Shown: positions 24,835 to 36,754 of the stretch, in pieces
How positions within the stretch are numbered: position 1 is the stretch's first letter
Layout of the letters: each line of letters begins with the position of its first letter
DNA from: Daucus carota subsp. sativus
Lineage: Eukaryota; Streptophyta; Magnoliopsida; Apiales; Apiaceae
Assembly: GCF_001625215.2 (NCBI RefSeq)
Contig: NC_030381.2
Span: forward strand, 45,010,689 to 45,074,688
Length of the DNA: 64,000 bases
Reading direction: 5' to 3'
Position numbers and translations under genes: made by a program
Notes under the pieces: generated by a model
The model's input: only the letters and a program-made list of their open reading frames with translations
What the model was told of the DNA's origin: nothing
The model's database searches: none

Positions 24835-25683
24835 GAGCATCTCCAACCATCTAAGAGCATCTCCAACGGTGTTGGCTATAATCGTTGGCTAAATTGGACC
24901 TGTAAGACATTATGTAAAATTTGCTGAACCTGTAAGACATTTTGCTTCAATGGTACTGGCTATATTGGTTGGCTATAATTTAAAAATAGTATGTTATTAA
25001 TATTTTAAATTGTTAAAATAGAATATATCAGTTCAATATGGTAATAAATGATGTACAATCTTCCTACAGATTTTCTTACAGACCTGTAGAGGTTCGACAA
25101 ATTTAGCCATCCATAGGAGGTTGGCTAAATTTATAGACAACAGGTGAGCATGGTTGGAGTTGAGTTTTTGGAGCTGTTGGCTAAATTTATAGACAACAGG
25201 TGAGCATGGTTGGAGTTGAGTTTTTGGAGCTGTTGGCTAAATTTTTTTATTTTAAGTAAGCCAGCTCACCTTTTAGCCAAGGGTTTTAGATGGTTGGAGA
25301 TGCTCTAAAGCCCTTGGCTAAAAGCTGAGTTGGCATACCTAAAATAAAAAAATTTAGCCAACAGCTCCAAAAACTCAACTCCAACCATGCTCACCTGTTA
25401 TCTATAAATTTAGCCAACCTCCTATGGATGGCTAAATTTGTCGAACCTCTACAGGTCTGTAAGAAAATCTGTAGGAAGATTGTACATCATTTATTACCAT
25501 ATTGAACTAATATATTCTATTTTAACAATTAAAAATATTAATAACATACTATTTTTAAATTATAGCCAACCAATATAGCCAGTACCATTGAAGCAAAATG
25601 TCTTACAGGTTCAGCAAATTTTACATAATGTCTTACAGGTCCAATTTAGCCAACGATTATAGTCAACGCCGTTGGAGATGCTC
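24835..25683. mobile_element. Fold-back PIF/Harbinger-like (Tourist-type) MITE
   Basis: An 849-bp near-palindrome. The right arm (about 25310-25683) is the reverse complement of the left arm (about 24855-25280) over most of its length. The ends read GAGCATCTCCAAC and GTTGGAGATGCTC and the element is flanked by TTA at 24832-24834 and 25684-25686, the Tourist-type target. The outermost left 20 bp (GAGCATCTCCAACCATCTAA) recurs inverted not at the right end but near the centre (about 25284-25303). That suggests head-to-head joining of two copies or a nested insertion. The left arm alone has a 56-bp tandem duplication. It is related to the element at about 41862-42391. Confidence 0.85.
25121..25232. 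repeat. 56-bp tandem duplication inside the fold-back element
   Basis: Two adjacent copies of a 56-bp unit starting TTGGCTAAATTTATAGACAA and ending GGAGCTG. The opposite arm of the palindrome has a single copy, so the duplication arose after the palindrome formed, or the other arm lost one. Confidence 0.92.
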
Positions 25684-26440
25684 TTAGTCATTTTACATTG
25701 AAAAGATTAATTGACACCATGAGTATTTTTATTTTCTTGCAAGTTTGACACATGAATCAAGACTAATTTGATATTTTAATGTTTTGCATAACCAACTGAA
25801 GACTGTGCTTTTACTTTATGTCTGAGCCAGATATGATATTCTCACTATGAGTCCATTATGAACATGCTACAAATCTAAACTTGAAACGGGATGTAACTTG
25901 TAAGATCAAATTTTCCATATATCATGCATGTGTTAGTTCTGTTGGTAGAAACATTATGTGGCCAAAGCTTCTTCACCTCAATAATATCTGTTCCTAGTCA
26001 AGCACTCCTATCTGCAAGAAGAACTCTCAAATGTGCACCACTTTGTATTGTCAAGTTTTAAGCTGCCTTGAAACTTTTGTCCCTGATATCATTTTTTTCT
26101 GGGGAAACCTCCGTATAGTGTATCATAAATTGGATGGATGGCCTCTGTATAAGAAGAATAACAATCCAACTTGCTTTAGCTTTTGTTGCTTATTAGGTTA
26201 ATCTGATTATTACTTAGCAAAAGAAAAAAAATGAAAGATTGACAACAAGATGTCACACCAGCTAGGATAGTTATCTACTACAAATCAGGAATTGTTAGGA
26301 ATACAATATAACTCTGGTAAGCCCTCTTCCTGACAACTTGAGATTTAGGTGAACTGAGAACCTAACGGTAATCCATTTTAACTATTGTCACACTTTACGA
26401 GATTTATGTTAACTAGGATATAATGTTAAACTACACTCTA
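25684..26440. other. Intergenic, 3' side of MCTP gene
   Basis: Probable 3' UTR and downstream region of the minus-strand MCTP gene. No coding exon, RNA gene or clear repeat was seen. Confidence 0.5.
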
Positions 26441-29400
26441 CTAGGATAACAGCATATCAGACTTTGATGGGAGTCTTTTGAAGAAATTGACAGGAACAGA
26501 AGGCATCTTGTTTCTGAACTTCGGATGGCGCATCCAGTACAGCCCGTGAAGCACTGCAATGACCTGAAAGGGAGTGAGGTAAAACAAAGTTGCCCACATG
26601 AGAGCAAATATAATGAAGATTGCGGTTGCTCTTGAATCTCGCCAGCTAAGTATTGCCAAAGCTCTCTCCGCTTGTGTAGCTAAATCTCCGAGGACTGTTT
26701 GCACTCTTCCTGCCACACTACGCATCCGATCATACCTCATCCTAATTAGGTCTGTAGGTCGCGAAGATGGAAATGTGTCAAATTCCTCGTCTAGCTCATC
26801 TGGATGCACGTTCTCAGCCTGTGAGATTCGTGCATCCATATGTGGAGGCTTTCGGGGTCTGAACTGGTAGTTCCATAAACCAATCACACACAAGTAGAGA
26901 AATATTGTAGGGAGGATTAGTTCAGGGTAGCAAACCAGGATCAAGAAAAGTACGTGCACAAGGCATGTTGTCAGAGGGTTTCTCCAGTTGCAAATTCCAT
27001 CCAACCATTTCCAGATAGCTGAAAATCCTGAGAGGAGTGAAATTATTCGGTAAAAATTTGCTTTGCTTCTCCTGAGGCTCCACATGTGATAGTCCACATC
27101 AAGCATGTACTCAACTGTTTCGCGTCTTAGAGGTGGTTCTGCCCTGCTTAACCGTGCTGCAACTATCTGCATTGCTTGGTGTCGTAGCCAGTCAATGTGT
27201 CGGACAGAAATAGGCTGGACATAGTGCATTTTGGGGAGTAATGGCTTGCTATATTGGGTCAACATATTAACCCAAGCTACACAAGTGAAGCGTATGGCTA
27301 AATGAAGCTCTCCGTGTTTCTTCAAACCAGAGGGTTGCAGAACCAGCAAGGGATAGTTATGTGTATAAATTCTATCAGTTTCAAGAGTTGATAGACGAAT
27401 CCTTACTTTCCCGATCCTCTGATCTCTTGCATCCTCTTTGTTTCCATTAACATGATGATTGTCGAATACACCAATAGTAATTACAGTGCAGGGATCATAA
27501 ACTTCCCACGTATACTGCTCGTTCCACCTGGGAGACAGTGTGTTAAGAAGAGTTCTAGTACGTACCCATTTATTTCCGTACTTGGCTACACAATATGCAT
27601 CTGTACTTCCACCTTCTCGGATTTTCATTGGTAGCAGATTTTGAGCACTCAATATCCCTACTTCAAGAATTCCTATTCTTTGTTTCCTCAAGTACTTGGA
27701 TGATGGCTGAAGATCACTACTGAAATGAGTCGTTTCGTCTAAGACATGGTACCCGACGTCTAAGCAGAGGCAGAGGCGGATTTTGCTAGAAAACTTGACT
27801 TCTTTCTCGCCATCTTCATGCACAGAGTGAGAAGGTCTCTGAAGATTTAACCAGCGAGGATCCGGGAGCTTACTTGAATCCACCCTTGGTGGAATCTCTC
27901 TGACCGGTACCATTGCTCTTCCCATATTATCCTCCCTTCCCCCTTCACCACGGTCTTCAACACTCACAATAAGGACGTCTTCAAAAGGCTCAGAAGCTAC
28001 AAACATAAGCTCTTCATTCCAAGCAGCATTTATGTTCCTCGTTTGGGAAGGCCGGGTGACCCTGATCTGATGTCCTAGCTGTATTCTCACATATGGCTGT
28101 GGTAGTCTTGTTCTATCAGAAGGCACAAGATCTTGGGCTTCAATGACATGGACGCGAAGATAGTACAACTTAGGCGAGAAATAAACCTTTGAGCGTGTAC
28201 TCGCTAGGTTATGATGATTAATATCATGAGCATCACTATGCCATGCCTCAGGAAAAGCCTCATCAGCCTGGGTTCCAAGCCAAACTGCAAGCATAATCTC
28301 TCCCTGACCAGCCAATCTATACCACTGGGGAGCCAGAGGACTATCAGGTGGCACCCGAAGAGGCACTTCCACTACATCGAAAACCACCTTCCCAACATAA
28401 TCATCCTTCCCCAAATCTTTAGCCCTCACTATCACCTCAATCACATTTGACTGCAGCCTTTCTTTAGAGAACGCAAACACACTGTTCCACATCGGATCCT
28501 GGTTATGCTCCAAGTGTTTTGTCAAGCCCCTGTAGTTTCCCACCTTTACTTCAACATAAGGGTCAAGACTTCCATTCACATCCAAAGCAGGAAGATCTCT
28601 AGCTTTCACCACATTGATGTACAAGTAATGCACTTTCTCCACCAAATCATAAGTACTCGCCATCTTGTCACCTCCCAAATACCCCATCCTTGCTGCCACT
28701 GGTGGCCGCGTCTCAACCAACCCGAATTCAGGCTTCTGCATGGGAATTTGATTTTGCATAACCATAGGTGGCCTTGGTGGGATAAACTGAGGCCTGGTTT
28801 CAAGAACTACTGGCTTCTGCATTGGAGGCATAGGACCAGTTGGGCCACCAGTTCCAACAGAGTAGAAAGTCCTAATCTCTTTCTCCTTCTTCCTTTTTAT
28901 CTTCTGTTTGCTAAAATCATTAAACTCATCATCCTGAGCCTTCTTATCATACCTTTTAACATTTTCTTGCACCGGAGTTTCTCTACTTTCCATGCCTTTC
29001 TTCGTCTTTTCTTTTGGTAATTCAGCTTGATCTGATGAAGCGCCATCCTCATCTTTGCCATCAGCAAGATACAGCCTGAGCGCGATATCACCACGAATAT
29101 GAGAAAATATACCTCGTTTCTCAAGAGGATATCGTTGCACCGTTGCTTCAGACTCGGACTTAGGAACTGACAGACCAGATAACCGAACTCGACCAAGAAA
29201 ATTGTGGTTGCCATGACTAGTATTTTCATTGTAGATGACAACTTCAATAGTTTTCCTAGAAAGATCCTGCAAGTCATCGAATTTAAAGACAAATTTTTCG
29301 TGCCACGAGGGGTTAAGATCCTTAATCCTTGTCTGTGTCCTTTGATGCTGATCATCTATATCTACCTCAACAAAGGGACTTGCCGAGCCTTGTCCATCTT

Positions 29401-29449
29401 TCGGCATCAGGTCATTGGCCTCAAGGACTTCAACTACAAGCCTCCCCAT
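26441..29449 (-). CDS. Multiple C2 domain and transmembrane region protein (MCTP/QUIRKY/FTIP family)
   Basis: An intronless 1002-aa frame, as is usual for plant MCTPs. C2A spans about 1-130 (MGRLVVEVLEANDLMPKDGQ). A charged and Pro/Met-rich linker follows, with KKEKEIRTFYSVGTG and repeated MQKP. C2B is at about 265-390 (KVHYLYINVVKARDLPALDV), C2C at about 430-555 (YYLRVHVIEAQDLVPSDR) and C2D at about 590-720 (GILEVGILSAQNLLPMKI). The C-terminal PRT_C region (about 840-1002) has two hydrophobic clusters: CLVHVLFLILVCYPELILPT with its continuation, and AIFIIFALMWATLFYLTPFQ. MCTPs sit at the endoplasmic reticulum and plasmodesmata, tethering membranes; QUIRKY and FTIP1 act in signalling and in florigen transport. 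The N-terminal C2 domain and 1002 aa favour the four-C2 QUIRKY-like group over the shorter FTIPs. Which paralogue this is remains open. Confidence 0.95.
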   Translation of the reverse strand: MGRLVVEVLEANDLMPKDGQGSASPFVEVDIDDQHQRTQTRIKDLNPSWHEKFVFKFDDLQDLSRKTIEVVIYNENTSHGNHNFLGRVRLSGLSVPKSESEATVQRYPLEKRGIFSHIRGDIALRLYLADGKDEDGASSDQAELPKEKTKKGMESRETPVQENVKRYDKKAQDDEFNDFSKQKIKRKKEKEIRTFYSVGTGGPTGPMPPMQKPVVLETRPQFIPPRPPMVMQNQIPMQKPEFGLVETRPPVAARMGYLGGDKMASTYDLVEKVHYLYINVVKARDLPALDVNGSLDPYVEVKVGNYRGLTKHLEHNQDPMWNSVFAFSKERLQSNVIEVIVRAKDLGKDDYVGKVVFDVVEVPLRVPPDSPLAPQWYRLAGQGEIMLAVWLGTQADEAFPEAWHSDAHDINHHNLASTRSKVYFSPKLYYLRVHVIEAQDLVPSDRTRLPQPYVRIQLGHQIRVTRPSQTRNINAAWNEELMFVASEPFEDVLIVSVEDRGEGGREDNMGRAMVPVREIPPRVDSSKLPDPRWLNLQRPSHSVHEDGEKEVKFSSKIRLCLCLDVGYHVLDETTHFSSDLQPSSKYLRKQRIGILEVGILSAQNLLPMKIREGGSTDAYCVAKYGNKWVRTRTLLNTLSPRWNEQYTWEVYDPCTVITIGVFDNHHVNGNKEDARDQRIGKVRIRLSTLETDRIYTHNYPLLVLQPSGLKKHGELHLAIRFTCVAWVNMLTQYSKPLLPKMHYVQPISVRHIDWLRHQAMQIVAARLSRAEPPLRRETVEYMLDVDYHMWSLRRSKANFYRIISLLSGFSAIWKWLDGICNWRNPLTTCLVHVLFLILVCYPELILPTIFLYLCVIGLWNYQFRPRKPPHMDARISQAENVHPDELDEEFDTFPSSRPTDLIRMRYDRMRSVAGRVQTVLGDLATQAERALAILSWRDSRATAIFIIFALMWATLFYLTPFQVIAVLHGLYWMRHPKFRNKMPSVPVNFFKRLPSKSDMLLS

Positions 29450-32400
29450 GATAGCTGTGCACTAAATTTTCTCAACAAAGATGGTGAAAAGTTGCAGGGG
29501 TTTTAGACTGAAGTACTTTTATTGTTACTGAAATGTATCATCAACGATGGTCAAGTGTATACATGCTATCCGCTGAGCAAAAGTCGAAACTCGAAAAAAC
29601 AGCTATTTTCAGAAGGGTGTGTGCATACATGTTGCAGAGGAGGTGTAAAGTGGAGAAAGTTATGATGGTGTGAGAACTAAAGAAATCAGAAACTGCATTA
29701 TTACCAGCATTATTAGTGTGTGATCTAGAGGAACTAATGTGAGTTTCACACTTTTGGTCACATTTTGACTTGAATCACTTTTTTCAAGTTTTACTTGTGT
29801 TAGTAACATGATGTCATTTAAAATGTTGATTTGTGTCATTTGTTTATTTCTGACCTGGACCAAACTTTAGTCTTTAGATGTGCACTGCACTCACTGAACT
29901 TTTTTAATATCTAGAATACCTGTTAAAACTGTCTTTTGCAAGGAGCCCAGGGTTTTTGAATAATCCTATCATTCAAAAATTAATTTATTAATGTTATATT
30001 ATATAACAAAAAGAAAAATACTACTCAAACATCATTGGAGACCATTGAGTAGAAAAATGGATTAAAAATATGATATCAGAAAATCAAGTGGTCTCCTATT
30101 TAGAATTTTTCTTCACGTTTTCCTTAGAGTTAGTAATTTTCGCATGTTTGCGGTTTTTTCTTCTTTTATGTATGGATTGTATTTTATACATGGATGTGGA
30201 TGGAGTTTTTATGTTAGTCTAATGTATTTGATTATCCTCTACTTTGTTACAATTTAAATATAAATAATAAATTATAATATCAACTTAAAATTAAACTCTA
30301 AGTTAACAAACATAGAGCTGACAAAAATGCCATATGAGACTCGCAAACCTGAACACAAGGAAACCAGAAATCCTTGCAGAGTTTCTCTCCGAACTCCACC
30401 TCGTCACAAATATCAGTTGTGCAACTAAAACTAGTCCTTCAGACCTGTAAATCAATTTGGAAAAATTCAAATAATTTACTACTGAAATCAGCATCTTCTT
30501 CGAGTCTAAACTATGATTTAAATTTAAAAATCTAAGAGCAAATTCAGATGCAAGGCACAACAGAATCATTAGGCCTGCATTTCTGGCCCCTTCCCCAATA
30601 ACCATTCTTCGCTACTGAAAAGCAAGGAAAATTCTGAGAAAACCAGCCCCCAGCAAATGTAACGTCAAATAACTAGAGCTGGGTCTGCAATGCATTGAAA
30701 ACAATTTTCAGCCAAGGAAACACGTTGGAATTCTTAAAAAATCTGCAGCTCCTCAACAACATAAAATGAGAACACCCTTCATAGCATTCTGCTTCGATCC
30801 ACTCTCTTAACATGAAGCATTTCAATCTCAGGAGACATAATAATAAATCATATGAACTCAGCAACACAGATTGATATCCACTAAAGTGTTGAACCTTGGT
30901 AACTCTGAAATAACCAAGATAAAAAGCCCAACAAAGTTATCACATGTGTAATTAAACCGACTAGAAAAAACACATCTTAGTGATCCAGAAATTAAGAAAC
31001 CACCAGTGATTCTCTAAACAAACCCAGCCATTTACTAAGAAGAACATTGTATCATAAAAAACCCAGATTTTTTGCCAAAACTCCTTGGAATTGGATTAAA
31101 CTCCCCAAAACAAAGTCGAGAAATCTGACCTTAAATTATAGAACATCATAAATGTAGCTACCAAACTCCTCAAAATGAACACGAAATACCTTAAATTATA
31201 GAACAACATAAATGTAGCTACCAAACTCCTCAAAATGAACACGAAATTCCCGAACCATTCTAGAAAACCAATCATGGCCCTGAACCTCGAAAAAGTTCTG
31301 GCGCAAAAAAACTTAAACAACCAGTAGCAAAATATCCAAGGATTTTTGTCCCAAGCAACCCAGCTGTGATGAATGTAGATGATAATTAACTTTAACACAA
31401 CATCTGAAACAATTACAATTCAGCCAGCAAACCCCTCCAAAACACTAAAAAAATCTGCTGCCTGGAATCACTTCCCCTCAAGCTCCAGCAAACCATTATA
31501 CTAAAGCTCAAATTTTGCAGTCAACTATCACACGAAAAAGGTTCATAATATAACCCTCTGAAGCACTCTACAAAGAATCAGCAAAAGTGCTGGTACAATT
31601 TTTAATTTTAAAACAGAGCAACCTCTTCAAACCAATGTTAAAAAGCCTACCAAGATATGAAATTAAGTTAGACTGTTCCATAGTATATTCCATTCCTGCA
31701 GAACTCCGGAGAAATTATCAAGACAGATTCTCAAACCAAATTCTTCATGGCTTTAAATTATTTTGACGTACCAAATCCCAGAAAATCACCCCCAAAAAGG
31801 TAATCTCTAATTGCACCATAACCAGCCAGATGGCAGATAACCAATAAACCACAACAAAAATGTACTCCAACTACGAAATCCACTACCAGACCGATAAGAA
31901 TAACACAATTGGGATTAATATTGAAACTATCATCTCTCAGGTTACTATCCAGAAATAAAGTAGCCCAATGATCCAACCCAAGAAAATAAATCCAAGAATC
32001 CAACAGGACGAGAACATAAGGCCTAGAAAAAACTCTACAACACTAGTCTCCATAATAAAAGATACCAGACAACGCGTATCAGATTCAATATATTTAAAAT
32101 AACTCCTCATTTCCTCAGCAAACCAGATGAAATCCAAACCAAATCATATTTTAAATCTCCCCAAAAGATTATTTATAAAAGATGCAGAGTAACACATTGA
32201 TTATGGAGATTCCACAAAGCAAAACCAGACCAGAGCACCAAAATAAAACTAGTATAACAAATGCATCACACCACACTACATCCTCTTAACAAATTTAAGA
32301 AGATCAGATATTCATATAACCAAATCCATGTACTCAAATAATATAAAAATATTCAGCCACCAACCTAGATTCAAAACAACTTAAATAACATTATAAAGCA

Positions 32401-32862
32401 GGACCAGCATAATTGAACAACTGGTGCGAACTGCACTTCATTTGGATTCAAGCAAGCTCAACGGAATATTTCCACATTCACAAAGAATCCCAAACTCTCC
32501 TAATATCGTGAAGTCTTATGCCCATAACCTTCAATTGAATATTAACGTGTTAACTTTGTTATGTTGTTAAAAGGATCCAAACCTGAAAACTTATTATATA
32601 AAAAAATCAGTATTATTTCTAATGGTTCTCATCTATTTGCTATACAGGATCTAACGGTCATACAATAATTGGCCATACCAAACTACCACAAAAGTCGATC
32701 TCAAAAAGGTTTTGATTCCATAAGTAATCTATATGTATTATAACGCTTACTTACATGCTATTAATTAGTTTACTCGCAATTAAAATTTTACATAGACTTA
32801 CAGGTAAAAATCTATCTTTGGAATGCTTTTCTGAATGAAACTTATCAATCTTTATAGGTCTA
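29450..32862. other. Long MCTP upstream region, probably with 5' UTR intron
   Basis: The first ~200 bp upstream of the MCTP ATG look like promoter or leader sequence. From about 30290 to 32560 the composition is less AT-extreme than typical intergenic DNA here, and short minus-strand frames occur, but none matches a family. It may contain non-coding 5' exons of the MCTP gene or a non-coding transcript. It includes a 60-bp tandem duplication. Confidence 0.4.
31131..31250. repeat. 60-bp tandem duplication
   Basis: Two adjacent 60-bp copies starting TTAAATTATAGAACA and ending AACACGAAAT(A/T)CC, differing at only a few positions, so recent. Confidence 0.93.
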
Positions 32863-35275
32863 TCAGGCAGCTAGGTGGGTCTCCTCTTTATCTGGGACAA
32901 CAATGTCAACCCTCATCATTGGTTTGTACTTGGCCGGAATTTGAGCACCTGCCTGCAAGCATAGCTCAACAACCGCAGGAGCCTTGCCATAAAATCTTTT
33001 AAGGGCAGTCCTCAATGGAGGTCCCTTAGGATCTTCGACGTGCCATACATAATTTGGTGGGAGCACTTCATCAACAATTGCATCCTGCCAACCATGCTTT
33101 CCATCCCTCCACTGATGCTTAAATTCCCCACAAAGCTTGGCATTATGACCCCACGGCCCGACATGAACTTCTGAACAATATCCACAAGCCTTCACCGTGT
33201 ATTTTTTCATTAGCTTCTTCAATCCTATTTTCACCCTCTCATATGCTTCAATAGTTTTTTGTGCTATCCCAGGCACTTCCAACTCTAACGGAGAGGAGAA
33301 CCGCTCATGAGTACGATATGTGTCAAATTCCAGCATTGATGCTGCATCCGGTGAGCACTGCTGTTCAGGGGGCTCGACAGATCCCCCTCGCTCAATCACT
33401 TTTTTCCCAAGCATTCTAATAGGTACAGTCCTCCTCCTTGAAGGATATCCTGGTATATCAACACCAGCTTGGATGCATAGCTCCACAAGAGCTGGAATTC
33501 TGTCATAGGCAAACCGAGTTTCATGAATAACTCGCGGGCCAAATGGATCAAAAAGATGGTATGAATCTATAGGAATAAGCACATCATTGATGGAACCCTT
33601 CACCCATGAGTGGAAGTTTCGGCGCTTTGCGCTAGTTGCGCCCTGACAATCCTGGATGTAGTGAGCAGCTTGGCCCACGTAAACTTCAGAGCACTCGCTG
33701 TTAAGGAATTGCTGCATGTTATTTTCCATTATATACATATAATGCATCATACACTTAAACAAAATAACAAGCAAAGAGTGAAACACAACCTGCAAGCATG
33801 GACAGGAATAACATGCAGTAGCTGTGAAACCCCTTGTATTACAATTTTCCAAGCATCTAATACATCATGAGCAACTGGAACTAATTTAGGGACGAGTAGT
33901 CCATTTTTAGGTGGTAAAAGCGGCTTCTCCACTCCCATCTGTGCAAGCTTTTTATCAGCCCTTGCAGCCTGTGTGATCTGTTTCAGAGGGATTGGATAAG
34001 GTTTCTTCTTTTTCTTGGGCTGGATTGGGGGAAGATCTACATTTTGACGATGCACCCGCCATTTACCAGTTGGCTGATTTTGAGCCTGTCTCTGGTCAGT
34101 GCATAGGAAGGTTATGGACTTGCTCCGCCTACCTCTTCCACGGCCAAACTGTAATTTTGAAACAGGAAATATATGAAGGAAATAAGATATAAAAGAAATA
34201 CCCCACACGAAACAACAATTAGAAAGTGATTCAACATGAAGGAACTTGAAGTCTTTACATAGTGAAAAAATTGCATCGACGGCAATTGAAGGAGTTCACT
34301 CTTACTTTTTAGATTTAAGATGTACAGGAAATTGGGGTTCAAAGGTTTTATAAACCACAATTATGACCAACGAAGGAACAAATATCGATAAAGTACACCA
34401 GCTAAAATGCACCTAGCAAGGCAACATGAAATCAATTATTATATAACTGTAATGCTTATCAAGTATATGTTCCTAGTGTAGTTTATATAAAGATATAACC
34501 TAGTCCAGTATTCACTGTTTTTATATTAACGGCAAACTTTAAACTTAAGAAGAACGAATTATCAAATCTATCGACTTCATAATACTACAGCAGATACAGA
34601 AACCGCACAATTATGAGTGAACCAAAATATTACAGTTACTTTTCTAATGCAAAAAATAAAATAGAATCAATTTTTTAAGTAGTCGTAAAACGCAACAATC
34701 AAATTGACACCGCAATTTAGAATTTAAGAGTTGGTAAATAAGCTACCAAAATAGGATGAGATTTGAGTAGCTCGTTGATATCCTCTCTCGCACTCTTCAG
34801 TTGATCGATATGCAAAGCAAAGTATTTGGGTGAGCTCACCGTGCTGCTGTAGTTCTGCTTAACAAACATAAATGTAAGCATATGCTCAAATACCCACCTT
34901 ATACAGTAGAATACTAAAATGAGACTGAGATTATAAACTGTTTCTATTATTAAAAAAAATACTCTAGCAGTTTATCAATTTTATCTGTCAAGTGAAAATA
35001 TTAGTTAATTGAGAGCATACGTATGATATCGTCAATTGGATATATTTATAGTTTAATACATATATAAGACGATATTGATATGACACACAGAGAGAGGGGG
35101 GAGAGGGAGAGGGGGAGGGGGAGAGAGAGATTACGCGGTTCAGGACGGGATGAGAGATGAGAGGAGAAGGAATAGAAACTCTGGCTGTGGTGATAGGGGA
35201 GACCAGGTGACAGGTGCCGCCGTGAGCTGCCGTTATTGACGACGGAGATGAGGTGAGAGAGAGACGCGCGGCCAT
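32863..35275 (-). CDS. APO1: APO1-like protein (ACCUMULATION OF PHOTOSYSTEM ONE), chloroplastic
   Basis: Four exons on the minus strand: 35275-35135, 34854-34747, 34148-33790 and 33697-32863 (141+108+359+835 bp; phases agree; 480 aa). Exon 1 is a Ser/Thr/Pro-rich chloroplast transit peptide starting MAARLSLTSSPSS. Exon 3 has PPIQPKKKKKPYPIPLKQI and PPKNGLLVPKLVPVAHDVLD. Exon 4 carries the two APO motifs, each with Cys/His ligand sets: CSEVYVGQAAHYIQDC with RNFHSWVKGSINDVLIP, and CGYCSEVHVGPWGHNAKLC with DGKHGWQDAIVDEVLPPNY. APO1 in Arabidopsis binds RNA and promotes splicing of plastid introns and assembly of 4Fe-4S photosystem I. The similarity to APO1 rather than APO2-4 is strong across the linker and second motif. 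Exons 1 and 2 rest on phase and splice consensus, exons 3-4 on family conservation. Confidence 0.93.
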
Positions 35276-36489
35276 TGAGTAGGTATTGTGTAAGCTGACT
35301 GTGTTGTGGGTGTGTTTGGCGAATTGTAAACACTTCAACAAAATTCTTGTAAATGATTATATTATAAATAAATTGATTTAGCGTAAATAACAAATTATTA
35401 ACATATCAATTAGTATTAAAATTGTATTATAATATAGTTTATTCTATTTTAAAAGTATCAAAATTTTTTTAAATAAAAGGAATATAATAATATAAAGTTG
35501 AAATTTTATATATCTAAAGTATATAATTCATAATAGAATATTATTATTTATCCTTTTATAAAAAATAAATCTATCGTTGTATTTCGTCTCGTATCTATTA
35601 AATTTATACGAGCTAAATATAATTTTTATTGGATTTTATATCAGATTGCCCCAGTAAACTCAACAAAATATATCATATAGCTACTCAATCTCCACGACGA
35701 CTTATTTAAACCGTTAAAATAAAATATTATTTATATCATTCTGTTAATTTTTCAAAAAATTGACGACAGTGGTGATGTGATAACAGAATTTCGTTAGTTA
35801 ACTTGAGATTTCAATCAAAGAAAACACTGATATTCCAACTCGGACTTATCAATTTATCTCAAACTTATCAAACTATCTCAAATGTAACTTCTAACTTGAG
35901 AATTCAATCAAAGAAAAACACTCATATTCCAACTCGGACTTATCAATTTATCTCAAACTTATCAAACTATGTCAAATGTAACTTCTTGGAAGTGTGGAAT
36001 ATGATGCATTGTACAAACCAATAACAGCTAATCCATGGGTCTGGAAAAAAAAGAAAGATAACAAAATGATTATAATAATATTTTAGTGAGATTTAAATGA
36101 GTCGTCGTGATGATCAAGTAGCTACTTGATGTATTTTGCTGAGTTCGATTGGCAATTTGATATAAAATCCAATTTTTATTAATAATTAGGGTAAAATATT
36201 TAAATTTATTTTCCAATTTTAGACTACATATATAAATATATGTATACATAATAATATTTAAATATTTTGTGTTGATGTGACTTAAGATTCTAATTTTAAA
36301 TTTATTATCTCTTTCTTTTTTATCATTCTGAATGATATTCTAAAACATATGCATGTCCTTGTGTGTACTATCGTGAAAATAAACTAACCTGGACTGTAAT
36401 TACAAATTTGTCGCTCTTGCAATAAATATTCATTTCTAACTTTTTTCCCAATAAAAATATAAATTATAAATTTTAACACAAAAACAAAA
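35276..36489. other. Intergenic upstream of APO1-like gene
   Basis: Promoter side of the APO1-like gene, then AT-rich DNA with a 93-bp tandem duplication at 35801-35986. No coding region was recognised. Confidence 0.5.
35801..35986. repeat. 93-bp tandem duplication
   Basis: Two adjacent copies beginning ACTTGAGA(T/A)TTCAATCAAAG and sharing CTCATATTCCAACTCGGACT (first copy CTGATATTCC) and the repeated TTATCAAACTAT block. They differ at a handful of positions. Confidence 0.92.
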
Positions 36490-36754
36490 GGGTCCAGACA
36501 GTCGATTGCCAAGGACGCTGTTTGTTTATGGACCGTTGGATGAATATCCAGCGGCCCAAATTTTAGTACATCTAGCGCTTTTTAACCACTGGACGGGGTA
36601 ATTCTTTTACGTCTGCCGGTTAAAAAACGCTAGACAAGCCCCGTCTAACGGTTAAAAAGCGCTAAACAGCCGTTGGATGCAACGGTCCGCTGCATATACA
36701 TCCAACGACCCAGAAACCAAATGTCGGTTAAGCCGGCGCCAGGGCTCAGCACCC
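36490..36754. mobile_element. Mutator-like MITE (MULE-type), copy 2
   Basis: A 265-bp element beginning GGGTCCAGACAGTCGATTGC and ending GCCAGGGCTCAGCACCC. It has internal inverted arms containing GGACCGTTGGATGAATATCC, CATCCAACG and TAGCGCTTTTTAACC motifs shared with the element at 13776-14080. A perfect 9-bp direct repeat, AAAACAAAA, flanks it (36481-36489 and 36755-36763). It is non-coding. Confidence 0.9.

Noticed and set aside
30303-32137. Several minus-strand open frames upstream of MCTP as genes
   Set aside because: Low-complexity hydrophobic translations, mutually overlapping, no family signal or splice structure. More likely UTR, intron or intergenic DNA.
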